64,000 nucleotides of DNA from Actinoplanes couchii (GTDB taxonomy: Bacteria; Actinomycetota; Actinomycetes; Mycobacteriales; Micromonosporaceae), in NCBI RefSeq assembly GCF_016862075.1, contig NZ_BOMG01000102.1:62001-126000 (forward strand), given 5' to 3'. Both the position numbers and the translations under genes were made by a program. Shown here piece by piece: positions 25,667 to 33,369 of the stretch. Under the pieces are notes generated by a model that saw only the letters and a list, made by a program, of their open reading frames with translations, did no database searches and was not told the origin of the DNA. Positions within the stretch are counted from its first letter, which is position 1; every line of letters begins with the position of its first letter.

Positions 25667-25995
25667 GCCGGTAAATAGCCGATCATCCGATTCCTCGCGG
25701 TCCGCCAAGATCGGGACGGCGGTGTTCCTGGCCATCGCGCTGCTGGTGCCCGCGGGGGTGCTGGCTTTCAACCGCTGGTGGTCCGATCTCGAGGTGACGT
25801 TCCCGGGGCAGATCGACGTGCGGGAGGACTCGGCCACGTCGGTGAAACCGGAGATCGCGGCCGGCTGGGACGGCGGCACGCTGGTGTTCACCCCGGCACT
25901 GACGCCGGTCACCGCATTGATTGACTGTGTGATCCCGGCCGTCCTGCGGATCGTTCCGAGGATGGACGGCCGTCCGGGCGAGGTGATCGCCGCCC
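25663..25995 (+). pseudogene. 5' fragment of a membrane-anchored protein, frameshifted and truncated
   Basis: An ATG at 25663 overlaps the upstream stop (ATGA) but meets TAA after three codons. One frame over, the sequence continues as coding (SAKIGTAVFLAIALLVPAGV, then LAFNRWWSDLEVTFPGQIDV) with a membrane helix, until about 25995, where another gene's signal peptide takes over in a third frame. A frameshift at codon 3 plus loss of the 3' part is the simplest reading. The family is not recognised. Confidence 0.5.
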
Positions 25996-25998
25996 GGT

Positions 25999-26476
25999 CA
26001 CCTATGCCTGCTGCTGTCGGCCGTCATGGTCGCCGCCCTTGCCGGAACCTCCGCCTGCGGGAAGGAGGAGGAGGTCGATCCGGCCGCGTACCTCTCGGGT
26101 GAGGTCCTGATCGGCATCAACACCGACCTGCCGGGCTGGAGCGAGTACTCCAACGGGGTGTGGCAGGGCTTCGACATCACCCTGAGAAGCCGACGCGGTC
26201 TCCTCGGACCGGGTGGTCCTGGAGGGCTTCGTCTCCCACGACACCGTGGGTGATCTCCGGCTGGTGCCCGGGATCCGGGTGGGCAGTGAACGCTACGGGA
26301 TCGGGATCCACAACAACCGCCCGAAACTGTGCGAGTACCTCACCAGGAAGCTGGTCAAGTTCGTCAACGAGAAGTGGGATCAGGCCTTCCGTGACAACCT
26401 GCCGAACGTCTCGGCCGCGGACCGCAAACCGAACTCGGCGATGCTCGACCCGTGCGAGCAGCCCGCGGCCGGCTGA
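25999..26476 (+). pseudogene. Solute-binding protein (SBP_bac_3-type) remnant with internal deletion
   Basis: It begins inside a lipoprotein signal (HLCLLLSAVMVAALAGTSAC, lipobox near ATG 26026), followed by the mature N-terminus (LIGINTDLPGWSEYSNGVWQ, then GFDITL). Near 26190 the frame changes and the sequence jumps to a family-typical C-terminus (YGIGIHNNRPKLCEYLTRKL, then VNEKWDQAF) ending at a TGA at 26474-26476. At under 160 codons, against about 280-320 for the family, most of both lobes is missing. Originally an amino-acid ABC-transporter binding lipoprotein. Confidence 0.72.
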
Positions 26477-26480
26477 GCGG

Positions 26481-27116
26481 TCAGTGCCGGGAGACCAGGA
26501 TCTTGGCGAGGTTGCGGGCCTTGGCGTGGGCGGTGCGGCGGGCCGGGTCGGGGTCCGGGCCGGTCAGGTTGGGGCCGAACCGGATCGGGTGGATCTCGGT
26601 GACGCCGGTCCAGCGCAGCCAGTCCTCCAGGTAGGGGGCCTGGAAGTCGGCGCCGAACGTGGGCGGGAGGCCGGGCCCGTACACCGCGCTGGTGTAGATG
26701 ATCGCGGCCCGTTTGCCGCGCAGCAGCCCGCGGTAGCCGGACGCCGGGTCGAAGGCGAACGCCAGGCCGGGCTGACTGATCACGTCGATCAACTGCTTGA
26801 GGATGTACGGGATTGCGGAGTTCCACATCGGGACGCTGAACAGGTAGGTGTCGGCGGCGTCGAACCGGTGGAACGCCGCGGTGGCGGCGTCGTAGGCGGT
26901 GGCGGCCGGGCCGGACGGGGTCAGCCCGGCGAAGACGGTCATCTTGCCGGTCACCGCGTCGGGGCCGAACGACGGCAGGGTGCCGTCCCACAGGTCCCAG
27001 GTGCTGATCGGCAGGTCCGGGTTCGTCTCGCGGGCCGCTTGCAGGAAGCTCGACGCCACGGCGAGGGACTCGGAGCGGGGTCCACGGGGTGACGCGGAGA
27101 TGTGCAGCAGGTTCAT
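26481..27116 (-). CDS. FMN-dependent NADH-azoreductase (AzoR-like), copy 2
   Basis: A 211-residue flavodoxin-fold reductase of the AzoR family: LLHISASPRGPRSESLAVAS phosphate loop, LFSVPMWNSAIPYILKQLID and IIYTSAVYGPG. ATG 27116 is chosen; further upstream the frame runs through the operator array. It diverges from a MarR gene, as in the 11.8-13 kb locus, but is clearly diverged from copy 1 in sequence. The role is probably reduction of quinones or azo compounds under electrophile stress. Confidence 0.92.
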   Translation of the reverse strand: MNLLHISASPRGPRSESLAVASSFLQAARETNPDLPISTWDLWDGTLPSFGPDAVTGKMTVFAGLTPSGPAATAYDAATAAFHRFDAADTYLFSVPMWNSAIPYILKQLIDVISQPGLAFAFDPASGYRGLLRGKRAAIIYTSAVYGPGLPPTFGADFQAPYLEDWLRWTGVTEIHPIRFGPNLTGPDPDPARRTAHAKARNLAKILVSRH

Positions 27117-27136
27117 GACCACTCCTTCAAACAGGA

Positions 27137-27207
27137 TGCGTGCGCACGCACATTCGTCCACCAATGCGTGCGCACGCACATTCGTACACCGATGCGTGCG
27201 TGCGCAC
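27137..27207. promoter_or_regulatory. Triple palindromic operator between azoreductase 2 and marR 2
   Basis: TGCGTGCGCACGCA, a perfect 14-bp palindrome, occurs at 27137-27150 and 27165-27178, each followed by CATTCGT. A third related site with the same GTGCGCAC core lies at 27200-27207. Core spacing is 28 and 32 bp, close to three helical turns. This is a probable array of MarR dimers covering both promoters. Confidence 0.8.
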
Positions 27208-27229
27208 AAGAAATCGGTAGCATCGGGTG

Positions 27230-27658
27230 ATGAGCGACACCGACGTGGCTGCCTGGTCAGCCCTGCTGCGGGTGCACGCGGCCCTCGTCCCGGTCCTCGA
27301 CCGCGAACTGCAGAACACCTGCAACCTGCCACTGACCTGGTACGACGTACTCCTGGAGCTGTATCACGCCCCGGACCGCAAGCTCAGCATGGGGGAGCTG
27401 GGCCAGAAGGCCGTGGTCAGCCGCACCCGGGTCAGCCGGGTCGTGGAAGCGCTCGGGGCGGCCGGCCTGGTCACCCGGGAGGGCAACCCGGACGACCGGC
27501 GCAGCGCCTACGCGACGATGACCGAGGCCGGCCGGGCCCGGTTCCTGGCCGCCGCGCCGGTGTACATGGCCGGGATCAAACGCCATTTCACCGACATGAT
27601 GACCAAGCAGGAAGCCCGAACCGTGGCGGTCGCCCTCGAGAAGGTGTTGCGTGGTTGA
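27230..27658 (+). CDS. MarR-family transcriptional regulator, azoreductase partner 2
   Basis: A 142-residue MarR protein: dimer helix LLRVHAALVPVLDRELQNTC, recognition region MGELGQKAVVSRTRVSRVVE and wing (REGNPDDRRSAYATMTEAG). A single Cys at the end of helix 1 (LQNTCNLPLTWYDVL) sits where thiol-sensing MarR/DUF24 proteins can have a reactive Cys. ATG 27230 is preferred to GTG 27227. It diverges from azoreductase copy 2 and presumably binds the GTGCGCAC array. Confidence 0.92.
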   Translation: MSDTDVAAWSALLRVHAALVPVLDRELQNTCNLPLTWYDVLLELYHAPDRKLSMGELGQKAVVSRTRVSRVVEALGAAGLVTREGNPDDRRSAYATMTEAGRARFLAAAPVYMAGIKRHFTDMMTKQEARTVAVALEKVLRG

Positions 27659-27688
27659 CCGGAGCCCGTCACGATCCTGTATCGGGCG

Positions 27689-27712
27689 GGCCCCGGCACC
27701 GGAGACGGGGCC
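27689..27712 (+). terminator. Hairpin after marR 2
   Basis: GGCCCCG (27689-27695) pairs with CGGGGCC (27706-27712) around a 10-nt loop, 30 bp after the MarR stop. Confidence 0.5.
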
Positions 27713-27770
27713 GAGGGGACATCGAAGCTCTGATACGTTTCGGGCTCTCACGGGGTATTCAGCGTAAGGA

Positions 27771-28253
27771 ATGACATTGCGTCACAAGCGTCTCGGCCTG
27801 CTTCTCTCCTCCGTCGCCGCGGTCGCGCTGATCAGCGCGTGTGACCCGGCCACCGAGTCGAAGGACGCCGCCGGCACCACCGCGCCCGCCGGCCAGGCCT
27901 CGGCCCCGGCCGAGGTCGCCAGCACCGCGCCGACCGTGGACGAGGCCACGAAGAAGGCCTGCACCGAGCTTCTCGCCGCGATCGAGGACACCGCGAAGCG
28001 GGTCGCCGCGGCGGAGAAGATCGGCCCGCCCGCCGGGCACATCGCCGTCGGCGCGGAGTACATCGCCGGGTCCGCCGACCTCTCCGCCAAGTCGATCGGC
28101 GCCAGCCCGGTGGTCGCCGACGCCGCCACCGAGGTGGCCGGCGCGATGGACGCGCTGGACGAGGCCTACCAGAAGGACCCGGACAAGAAGCCCAGCAAGA
28201 CCGCCCTGAACAAGGCGGTCACCGGGCTCGAGACCGCGTGCGGAGAAGGCTGA
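27771..28253 (+). CDS. Small lipoprotein, unknown function
   Basis: A 160-residue lipoprotein: basic n-region, hydrophobic core and lipobox LISAC with Cys24. It is followed by an Ala/Thr/Pro-rich linker and a helical domain (ATKKACTELLAAIEDTAKRV, then GAMDALDEAYQ) with two Cys (KKAC and ETAC near the end) that could form a disulphide. Similar small helical lipoproteins are common and uncharacterised in Micromonosporaceae. It is a stand-alone gene. Confidence 0.75.
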   Translation: MTLRHKRLGLLLSSVAAVALISACDPATESKDAAGTTAPAGQASAPAEVASTAPTVDEATKKACTELLAAIEDTAKRVAAAEKIGPPAGHIAVGAEYIAGSADLSAKSIGASPVVADAATEVAGAMDALDEAYQKDPDKKPSKTALNKAVTGLETACGEG

Positions 28254-28270
28254 TCCCGGCGGTGGCGTAA

Positions 28271-28321
28271 ATCGGTGGCCACCGATCGGGCCGGTGCGCG
28301 AGGATCGGGTGCGCCGGCCCG
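28271..28321 (+). promoter_or_regulatory. 16-bp palindrome and adjacent hairpin upstream of lacI 1
   Basis: ATCGGTGGCCACCGAT (28271-28286) is a perfect palindrome. Next to it CGGGCCGGTGCGC (28287-28299) pairs with GCGCCGGCCCG (28311-28321) with a bulge. The hairpin may terminate the lipoprotein transcript. The palindrome lies 65 bp before the LacI start and could be its operator. Confidence 0.5.
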
Positions 28322-28350
28322 TTCGTACCGGAAAGCGGGGTTGAAGGTTG

Positions 28351-29328
28351 ATGAACCGCGACCGGACCACCATGGCCGAGATCGCCGACGCTGCCGGGGT
28401 CTCCCTGCCCACCGTGTCGAAGGTGTGGAACGGGCGGGCCGACGTGTCGGAGCGGACCCGGCGGCGCGTCGAGGAGCTGATGCGCAAGCACGGCTACCGG
28501 GGCCGCACCCCGCGGCAGGAGAGCGGCCTGATCGACGTGGTCTTCTCGGAGATCGACTGCTCCTGGGAGGGTGAGCACATCCGCGGGCTGGAGGCGGCCG
28601 CGTTCGAGGCCGACGTCCGGATCGTGGTGTCCAGCCTTGATCACGGGGAGGCGTCCCGGCGGCGTCTGCTGCAGCGGCTGCGGTCCGGGCACACCGACGG
28701 CGTAATCCTGGCGACCGAGACCGCCACCGCCCCGCTGGTGGCCGCGCTGTCCCGGCTGAACGTGCCGTTGGCCGCGCTGGACCCGGTGGCCCGGCACGCG
28801 GACATGCCGTTCGTCCACTCGGCGAACTTCGCCGGGGCCCGTGCCGCCACCGCCCACCTGCTCGCCCTCGGGCATCGCCGGATCGGGCTGATCACCGGCC
28901 TCGACCAGCTGGTCTGCAGCCAGGCCCGGAGGGACGGATTCTTCGCGGCGCACGACGAGGCCGGGGTGTCACCGGACCTCGATCTGGTCGAGCGCGGCGA
29001 CTACAACACCCCGTCCGGGATCACCGCCGGTGGCCGCCTGCTGGACCGGCATCACCCGCCGACGGCGATCTTCGCGATGAACGACGGCATGGCGATCGGC
29101 GTCTACGAGGCCGCCCGGCGGCGGGGCGTGACCGTTCCCGATCAGCTGAGTGTGGTCGGGTTCGACGACCTGCCCGGTGCCCGCTGGGCGTCGCCGCCGC
29201 TGACCACGGTGCGCCAGCCACTGCGCGAGATGGGCGCGCTGGCCGTGCGCACCGTGCTGGGTCACGCCGACGGCGGCATGCTCGGGACGGAGCTGGTGGT
29301 CAGAGAGAGCACTTCCCCGCCGCTCTGA
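28351..29328 (+). CDS. LacI-family transcriptional regulator 1
   Basis: A 325-residue regulator: HTH TMAEIADAAGVSLPTVSKVW with hinge helix, then a periplasmic-binding-like sensor (GLEAAAFEADVRIVVSSLDH; SVVGFDDLPGARWASPPLTT; VRESTSPP at the end). ATG 28351 follows AAGG. There is no sugar transporter or hydrolase beside it, only a convergent ThuA-like gene, so the target is unclear. It resembles the second LacI at 51683, which also has the PTVSKV(W/I)NGR recognition helix. Confidence 0.92.
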   Translation: MNRDRTTMAEIADAAGVSLPTVSKVWNGRADVSERTRRRVEELMRKHGYRGRTPRQESGLIDVVFSEIDCSWEGEHIRGLEAAAFEADVRIVVSSLDHGEASRRRLLQRLRSGHTDGVILATETATAPLVAALSRLNVPLAALDPVARHADMPFVHSANFAGARAATAHLLALGHRRIGLITGLDQLVCSQARRDGFFAAHDEAGVSPDLDLVERGDYNTPSGITAGGRLLDRHHPPTAIFAMNDGMAIGVYEAARRRGVTVPDQLSVVGFDDLPGARWASPPLTTVRQPLREMGALAVRTVLGHADGGMLGTELVVRESTSPPL

Positions 29329-29346
29329 TCCCCGGGAACCGCCGCT

Positions 29347-30003
29347 TCAGTTCGCCGGAAGACGCCCTGCCGCCCACAGCAGTCCGCGCTCGGTGAGGGT
29401 GCGGGTCTGGGGCACGTCCAGGTCGGCGGGGGAGTGGCCCAGCGTGGAGACGAAGACCCGGCCCTGACCGAAGCGGCGTGTCCACACCACCGGCATCACC
29501 ACCCCGGCGGTGTCCGGCTCCTCGTACCCGCCGTCGAACGTGGTGGTGGCCAGCACGGTCAGGCTCGGGTCGACGTGGCAGTAGTACTGCTCGGTGCGCA
29601 CCGCGAACGACTCCAGCCCCGCCGTGATCGGATGCTCGCCGGTGAACTCGACGGTGTGGTCGATGATGCCGCCCGGATGGCATACGAAACGGCCGCCGAC
29701 CATGAACTGATACCGGGCCGCCTGATAGCCGAACGCGATGATCCCCCCGTGCCACCCGGCGAACCCGGCGCCGGCCCGGACCCGCTCGACCAGCCCGTCC
29801 TCCTGCTCGGCGGTCAGATCCCCCCGGGTCCAGCACTGCACGATCAGGTCGGCGGCCCCGAGCACGGCCTTGTCGGTGTAGACGTCGAGGCTCTCGGCGA
29901 CGGTGACGGTGTCCCCGCGTGACTCCAGGAACTCCCGGAACTTCTCGGTACAGGCCACCGGTTCGTGCCCGTCCCACCCACCACGCACGATCAATACGTT
30001 CAT
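29347..30003 (-). CDS. ThuA-like domain protein
   Basis: A 218-residue protein of the ThuA-like class I glutamine-amidotransferase fold: VLIVRGGWDGHEPVACTEKF, VQCWTRGDLTAEQ, GFAGWHGG, a GEHPIT..L segment and the end (RVFVSTLGHSPADL). ThuA is linked to trehalose or other disaccharide use in Sinorhizobium, and many homologues sit in sugar-catabolic clusters. The neighbouring convergent LacI regulator fits that theme, though a direct link is not shown. The nucleophile Cys of true amidotransferases is not evident. Confidence 0.87.
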   Translation of the reverse strand: MNVLIVRGGWDGHEPVACTEKFREFLESRGDTVTVAESLDVYTDKAVLGAADLIVQCWTRGDLTAEQEDGLVERVRAGAGFAGWHGGIIAFGYQAARYQFMVGGRFVCHPGGIIDHTVEFTGEHPITAGLESFAVRTEQYYCHVDPSLTVLATTTFDGGYEEPDTAGVVMPVVWTRRFGQGRVFVSTLGHSPADLDVPQTRTLTERGLLWAAGRLPAN

Positions 30004-30067
30004 GAGTGGAACACTAACGGCCGCCGGGTCGTCGCCCGGTGACGCTCATCAACCGGGGTGGTCAACT

Positions 30068-30490
30068 GTGGAGAATCCGTTGTTGCACGCCTCGGGCTGC
30101 CCGCACGCCCGCCCCACCGATGTCACCCGCCTCGACGTGCTGCCCGGGTACGGCGCTTTTCCGGTCTGGGGGTGGTTTACCCTGCCCGCCCGTCCCGGCG
30201 TCCCGGCCCGGGAGGTGCACGGCAACACCGGCCCGCGATCGCTGGGCCTCAGCGACGCCCTGGCCGCGGAGCTGCAGGAGTGGTCGATCTGGCAGGACCG
30301 GCGGCAGGCGGGGCCGGCGTTGCCGCAGGTGGCGGAGGTTGTCGAGGCCACTGGTGCGGAGTGGGCGCAGTGGCGGGCGGCCGGAAAGGAACTGGCCGGG
30401 CGCCTGGCCCGGGAGACCGGCGCGGCTGTCGTCTACCTGTGGCCGTCCGAGGGGCGGGATTCCTCCTGCGCGGTGTGCGGCAAGTGGTAG
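30068..30490 (+). CDS. Hypothetical protein
   Basis: About 140 residues from GTG 30068. It has an N-terminal proline-rich section (LPGYGAFPVWGWFTLPARPG), a helical centre (ALAAELQEWSIWQDRRQAG; AAGKELAGRLARETG) and ends with a Cys pair (SSCAVCGKW), which could bind a metal. No family is recognised. Its last 58 bp overlap the convergent WYL regulator. Composition supports coding, but the start is uncertain. Confidence 0.5.
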   Translation: MENPLLHASGCPHARPTDVTRLDVLPGYGAFPVWGWFTLPARPGVPAREVHGNTGPRSLGLSDALAAELQEWSIWQDRRQAGPALPQVAEVVEATGAEWAQWRAAGKELAGRLARETGAAVVYLWPSEGRDSSCAVCGKW

Positions 30491-31422
30491 CGGGCGGCGA
30501 TCGCGGCGGCGCGGTCGTGCAGGGCGGCCCGGAGCGACGGCGGGGACAGGGCCTCGGCCTCGGCTCCCAGCTGCCACAGGGCCCATTCGGCGTGCCATAG
30601 GTCCTGGTACGTGACTTCCAGGCGTACCCAATCGCCGGTGTCCTGCTCTTCGGCCCGGACGGCTACCGCGGTCTGCAGCAGGGCGTCCCGGCGGGCGGGG
30701 CTCACCCGTACCAGAACCGGGATGTGGCCGGTCGACAGGAACCGGTCGCAACGGGCCCGCCAGACCTTGTCCAGGTCGATCTGTGCCGGCCGTGCGGCGG
30801 GCTCGGGCAGCGTCCCGGCGGCGTGGATGCGGGACAACCGGTAGGTGCGGTCGGCGCCGTCACGCAGCGCCAGCAGGTAGGCCCGGCCGCGGACCGTGAC
30901 CAGGCCGATCGGGTCGACGGTGCGCCAGCGCGGGTCCTCGCCGGTGGCCGCGTAGTGGATGCGCAGCCGCCGCCCGGCCAGCACCGCGCGCCGGACCTCG
31001 GTCATCGTCGCGGCCGGCACCTCGTCGGGCGGTGTGCGGCGGGGGAGCAGGTCGGTCTGCGGTTCGACCAGCAGGCGCTGGGCCGCGTCCGTGGCGCCGG
31101 CCGGCACCGTGTCGGCGACCTTGCGGATGGCCGAGGCCAGCGCCGACTCCAGGCCGAACGCGGGCGAGCCACCGGCGGTCAGCAGGGCCAGGGCCTCGTC
31201 GTGATGGAGGCCGGTCAGCTCGGTCCGGAAGCCGGGCAGCAACGCGAACCCGCCGTGCCGCCCCCGCTCGGCGTAGACCGGAACCCCGGCCGCGGACAGG
31301 GCGTCGATGTCGCGGAGCACGGTCCGGGTGGACACCTCCAGCTCCCGGGCGATCACGTCGGCGGTCAGCCGGCCCCGCTGCCGCAGCAGCAGGACCAGCG
31401 AGACCAGGCGGTCGGCGCGCAT
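30433..31422 (-). CDS. HTH/WYL-domain transcriptional regulator
   Basis: A 329-residue regulator: DeoR-like HTH_11 at the N-terminus (LLLRQRGRLTADVIARELEV, then STRTVLRDIDALSAAGVPVY), a WYL domain (RLRIHYAATGEDPRWRTVDP; RGRAYLLALRDGADRTYRLS) and a WCX C-terminal extension. WYL domains bind nucleic-acid or nucleotide ligands in known cases. It diverges from the RidA gene across an inverted repeat, so it is the likely regulator of that gene. Confidence 0.92.
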   Translation of the reverse strand: MRADRLVSLVLLLRQRGRLTADVIARELEVSTRTVLRDIDALSAAGVPVYAERGRHGGFALLPGFRTELTGLHHDEALALLTAGGSPAFGLESALASAIRKVADTVPAGATDAAQRLLVEPQTDLLPRRTPPDEVPAATMTEVRRAVLAGRRLRIHYAATGEDPRWRTVDPIGLVTVRGRAYLLALRDGADRTYRLSRIHAAGTLPEPAARPAQIDLDKVWRARCDRFLSTGHIPVLVRVSPARRDALLQTAVAVRAEEQDTGDWVRLEVTYQDLWHAEWALWQLGAEAEALSPPSLRAALHDRAAAIAARYHLPHTAQEESRPSDGHR

Positions 31423-31442
31423 CCGCGAACCCTAGCGGAATA

Positions 31443-31461
31443 CACGACACAGGATGTCGTG
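31443..31461. promoter_or_regulatory. Operator between the WYL regulator and RidA gene
   Basis: CACGACA (31443-31449) and TGTCGTG (31455-31461) form a perfect inverted repeat around CAGGA, in the 60 bp between the two divergent genes and 22 bp before the RidA ATG. Position suggests binding blocks RidA expression. Confidence 0.7.
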
Positions 31462-31482
31462 ATTAGCCGTGAGGCTGTCCGC

Positions 31483-31863
31483 ATGACAGTGACAAGAACG
31501 GCGATCAACCCGTGGACCTGGTCGGCCGAACTGGGCTTCGACCAGGCTGTGCTCGTCTCCGGGCAGACCCGGACGCTCTACTGCTCGGGGCAGACCTCGA
31601 TGACCGCCGACGGCAGACCGGAACACGACGGCGATATCGCCGCCCAGCTGGCCCTGAGCCTGGCGAACCTGGACGCGGTGCTGGCGGCGGCCGGCATGAC
31701 CCGGGAGAACCTGGTGCGGCTCAACGTCTACACCACCGATGTGGACGCGTTGTTCCCGCACTACGCGACGTTGGGCACGCTGCCGGCCACCACGCTGCTC
31801 GGCGTGACCCGGCTGGCGATCCCGGGTCAGCTGGTCGAGTTGGAGGCGACCGCGGTTCAGTGA
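31483..31863 (+). CDS. RidA/YjgF family protein
   Basis: A 126-residue RidA-fold protein (LYCSGQTSMTADGRPEHDGD; QLALSLANLDAVLAAAGMTR; ENLVRLNVYTTD; TLLGVTRLAIPGQLVELEAT). RidA proteins deaminate reactive enamine/imine intermediates; related subfamilies act in specific catabolic steps. The arginine expected for deaminase activity is not placed with certainty here. It is probably controlled by the divergent WYL regulator. Confidence 0.9.
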   Translation: MTVTRTAINPWTWSAELGFDQAVLVSGQTRTLYCSGQTSMTADGRPEHDGDIAAQLALSLANLDAVLAAAGMTRENLVRLNVYTTDVDALFPHYATLGTLPATTLLGVTRLAIPGQLVELEATAVQ

Positions 31864-31869
31864 CCGGGA

Positions 31870-31898
31870 GGCCGCTCCGGCGTCATGCCGGGGCGGCC
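31870..31898. terminator. Bidirectional hairpin between RidA and MFS genes
   Basis: GGCCGCTCCGG (31870-31880) pairs with CCGGGGCGGCC (31888-31898), one G-U pair, 7-nt loop. It spans the gap between convergent stops and the last codons of the MFS gene. Confidence 0.6.
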
Positions 31899-33322
31899 GC
31901 CGGCTCCACGATCAGTGCCGGCTTGGTGGGGACGAGCAGGGCCACCGCGAACGCCGCCGCGGCTGCTGCCGCCAGGATCAGGAACGATGTGGTGTAGCCG
32001 GACTCGGCGGGCAGGCCGTGTGCGCCCGGGTGGGCGGTGACCACCGCGCTGACCACGGCAGTGCCGATGGAGGCGCCGATCGTGCGGATGTTGGTGTTCA
32101 TGCCGCTGGCCGCTCCGGTCTGGTGCCGGGGGACCGCCTGCACGATCAGGTTCACCATCGACGAATAGATCAGGCCCAGACCCACCCCGAAGATCGCCCC
32201 GGCAAGTACGACTGTCCACTTCTGATCGTGCGCCAAGGCCAGGGTCAGGCACGAGACGGTGCCCATCGCGGAACCCCACAGCAGCTGTGCGCGGTTGCTG
32301 ACCCAGCGGGTGAGCGGCCCGGACAGCGACCCGAAGACGGCCATCGCGACAAGCATCGGGGCCATCAGCAGGCCGGCCCCGGTGACGCTGGCGCCGAACC
32401 CGTACCCGGAAATGGTGGGGATCTGCATCAACTGGGGAAGGAAGGCGAAGACTCCGAACATGGCCGCCCCGAAGAGCAGTGCGGACAGGTTGGTGGTCCA
32501 GACCGCGGGCAGGCGCATCATCCGCATGTCGATCAGTGGCTCGGCGGAGCGCAACTCGGCGACCATCCACGCGATGAGGAGCACCACGGCAAGACCGAAG
32601 CTGATCAGCGTACGCCCGGATGACCAGCCCCAGGTCGCGCCCTTGCTCAGGGGCAGCAGCAGAGCGACCAGCCAGCCGCCGAGCAGCACCGCGGACAGCA
32701 CGTTGATCCGGCCGGGACTGCGCACCGGGGATGCCGGGACGAGCCGCCACGCGAGCAGCATGACGACGCTGACCACGGCCATCGGGATCCAGAACAGCCA
32801 GCGCCAGTCGAGGAAACCGACGATCGGGCCGGCCAGCACGATGCCGATCCCGGAGCCGGTGGCGATGACGGCGGCCATGGTGCCGATCGCGGAGGCGACC
32901 CGGTCCGGTGGAAACTCGTCGCGGATGATGCCGAACGACACCGGGAAGACGGCCGCGCCCATGCCCTGCAGCACCCGGGCGGCGATCAGCACGCCGATGC
33001 CGGGGGCGAGCGCCGCGATCAGGCAGCCGAGCGCGATGGCGCCGAGGGCGACGAGCAGGGTGCGGTCCTTGCCGATGATGTCGGCGACCCGGCCCATCAG
33101 CGGGGTGGCGACCGAGGCGGCGAGCAGCCAGGCGGTGAGCACCCAGGTGACGGTGCCGGTGGTGGTGTGCAGGTCACGCTGGATGGTCGGCAGGACCGGG
33201 GTGAGCAGGCTCTGCATCAGCGCGAACGCCGCTGCCGCCGCGGCGAGCACGGCGAAGGTCGTCCGCGGTGCTGCCTGGAGGGCCGGGGCCGTCTCCGGTG
33301 CGGACTGGTAAAGTCGAGGCAT
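31883..33322 (-). CDS. MFS drug-exporter family (DHA2/EmrB-like) transporter
   Basis: A 479-residue, strongly hydrophobic protein with about 14 predicted helices typical of DHA2 proton-antiport drug exporters. Motif A-like MGRVADIIGKDRTLL and LQGMGAAVFPVSFGIIRDEF (motif C region) are visible. The ATG at 33320-33322 lies inside a palindrome shared with the divergent TetR gene, with GGAGG only 1 bp upstream. Expression is probably repressed by that TetR and induced by a toxic compound. Confidence 0.93.
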   Translation of the reverse strand: MPRLYQSAPETAPALQAAPRTTFAVLAAAAAAFALMQSLLTPVLPTIQRDLHTTTGTVTWVLTAWLLAASVATPLMGRVADIIGKDRTLLVALGAIALGCLIAALAPGIGVLIAARVLQGMGAAVFPVSFGIIRDEFPPDRVASAIGTMAAVIATGSGIGIVLAGPIVGFLDWRWLFWIPMAVVSVVMLLAWRLVPASPVRSPGRINVLSAVLLGGWLVALLLPLSKGATWGWSSGRTLISFGLAVVLLIAWMVAELRSAEPLIDMRMMRLPAVWTTNLSALLFGAAMFGVFAFLPQLMQIPTISGYGFGASVTGAGLLMAPMLVAMAVFGSLSGPLTRWVSNRAQLLWGSAMGTVSCLTLALAHDQKWTVVLAGAIFGVGLGLIYSSMVNLIVQAVPRHQTGAASGMNTNIRTIGASIGTAVVSAVVTAHPGAHGLPAESGYTTSFLILAAAAAAAFAVALLVPTKPALIVEPAAAPA

Positions 33323-33350
33323 GCCTCCACATTAACGGAGGTATGCCTCC
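33316..33350. promoter_or_regulatory. Two palindromes between the MFS and TetR genes
   Basis: GAGGCATGCCTC (33316-33327) is a perfect palindrome containing the MFS start codon. GGAGGTATGCCTCC (33337-33350) is a near-perfect palindrome 20 bp before the TetR ATG. Shared core GAGG(C/T)ATGCCTC, centres 22 bp apart, fits two TetR dimers two helical turns apart. Confidence 0.75.
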
Positions 33351-33369
33351 GGTTCGCAAGGGGTTAACG

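Noticed and set aside
28287..28340. GTACCGGAAAG near 28325 as a fourth element copy
   Set aside because: The end resembles the element, but the core and first hairpin are missing and the spacing does not fit.
30724..31482. N-terminal extension of the RidA frame to 30724
   Set aside because: That part is antisense to the WYL regulator and low-complexity; RidA proteins begin at about 31483.
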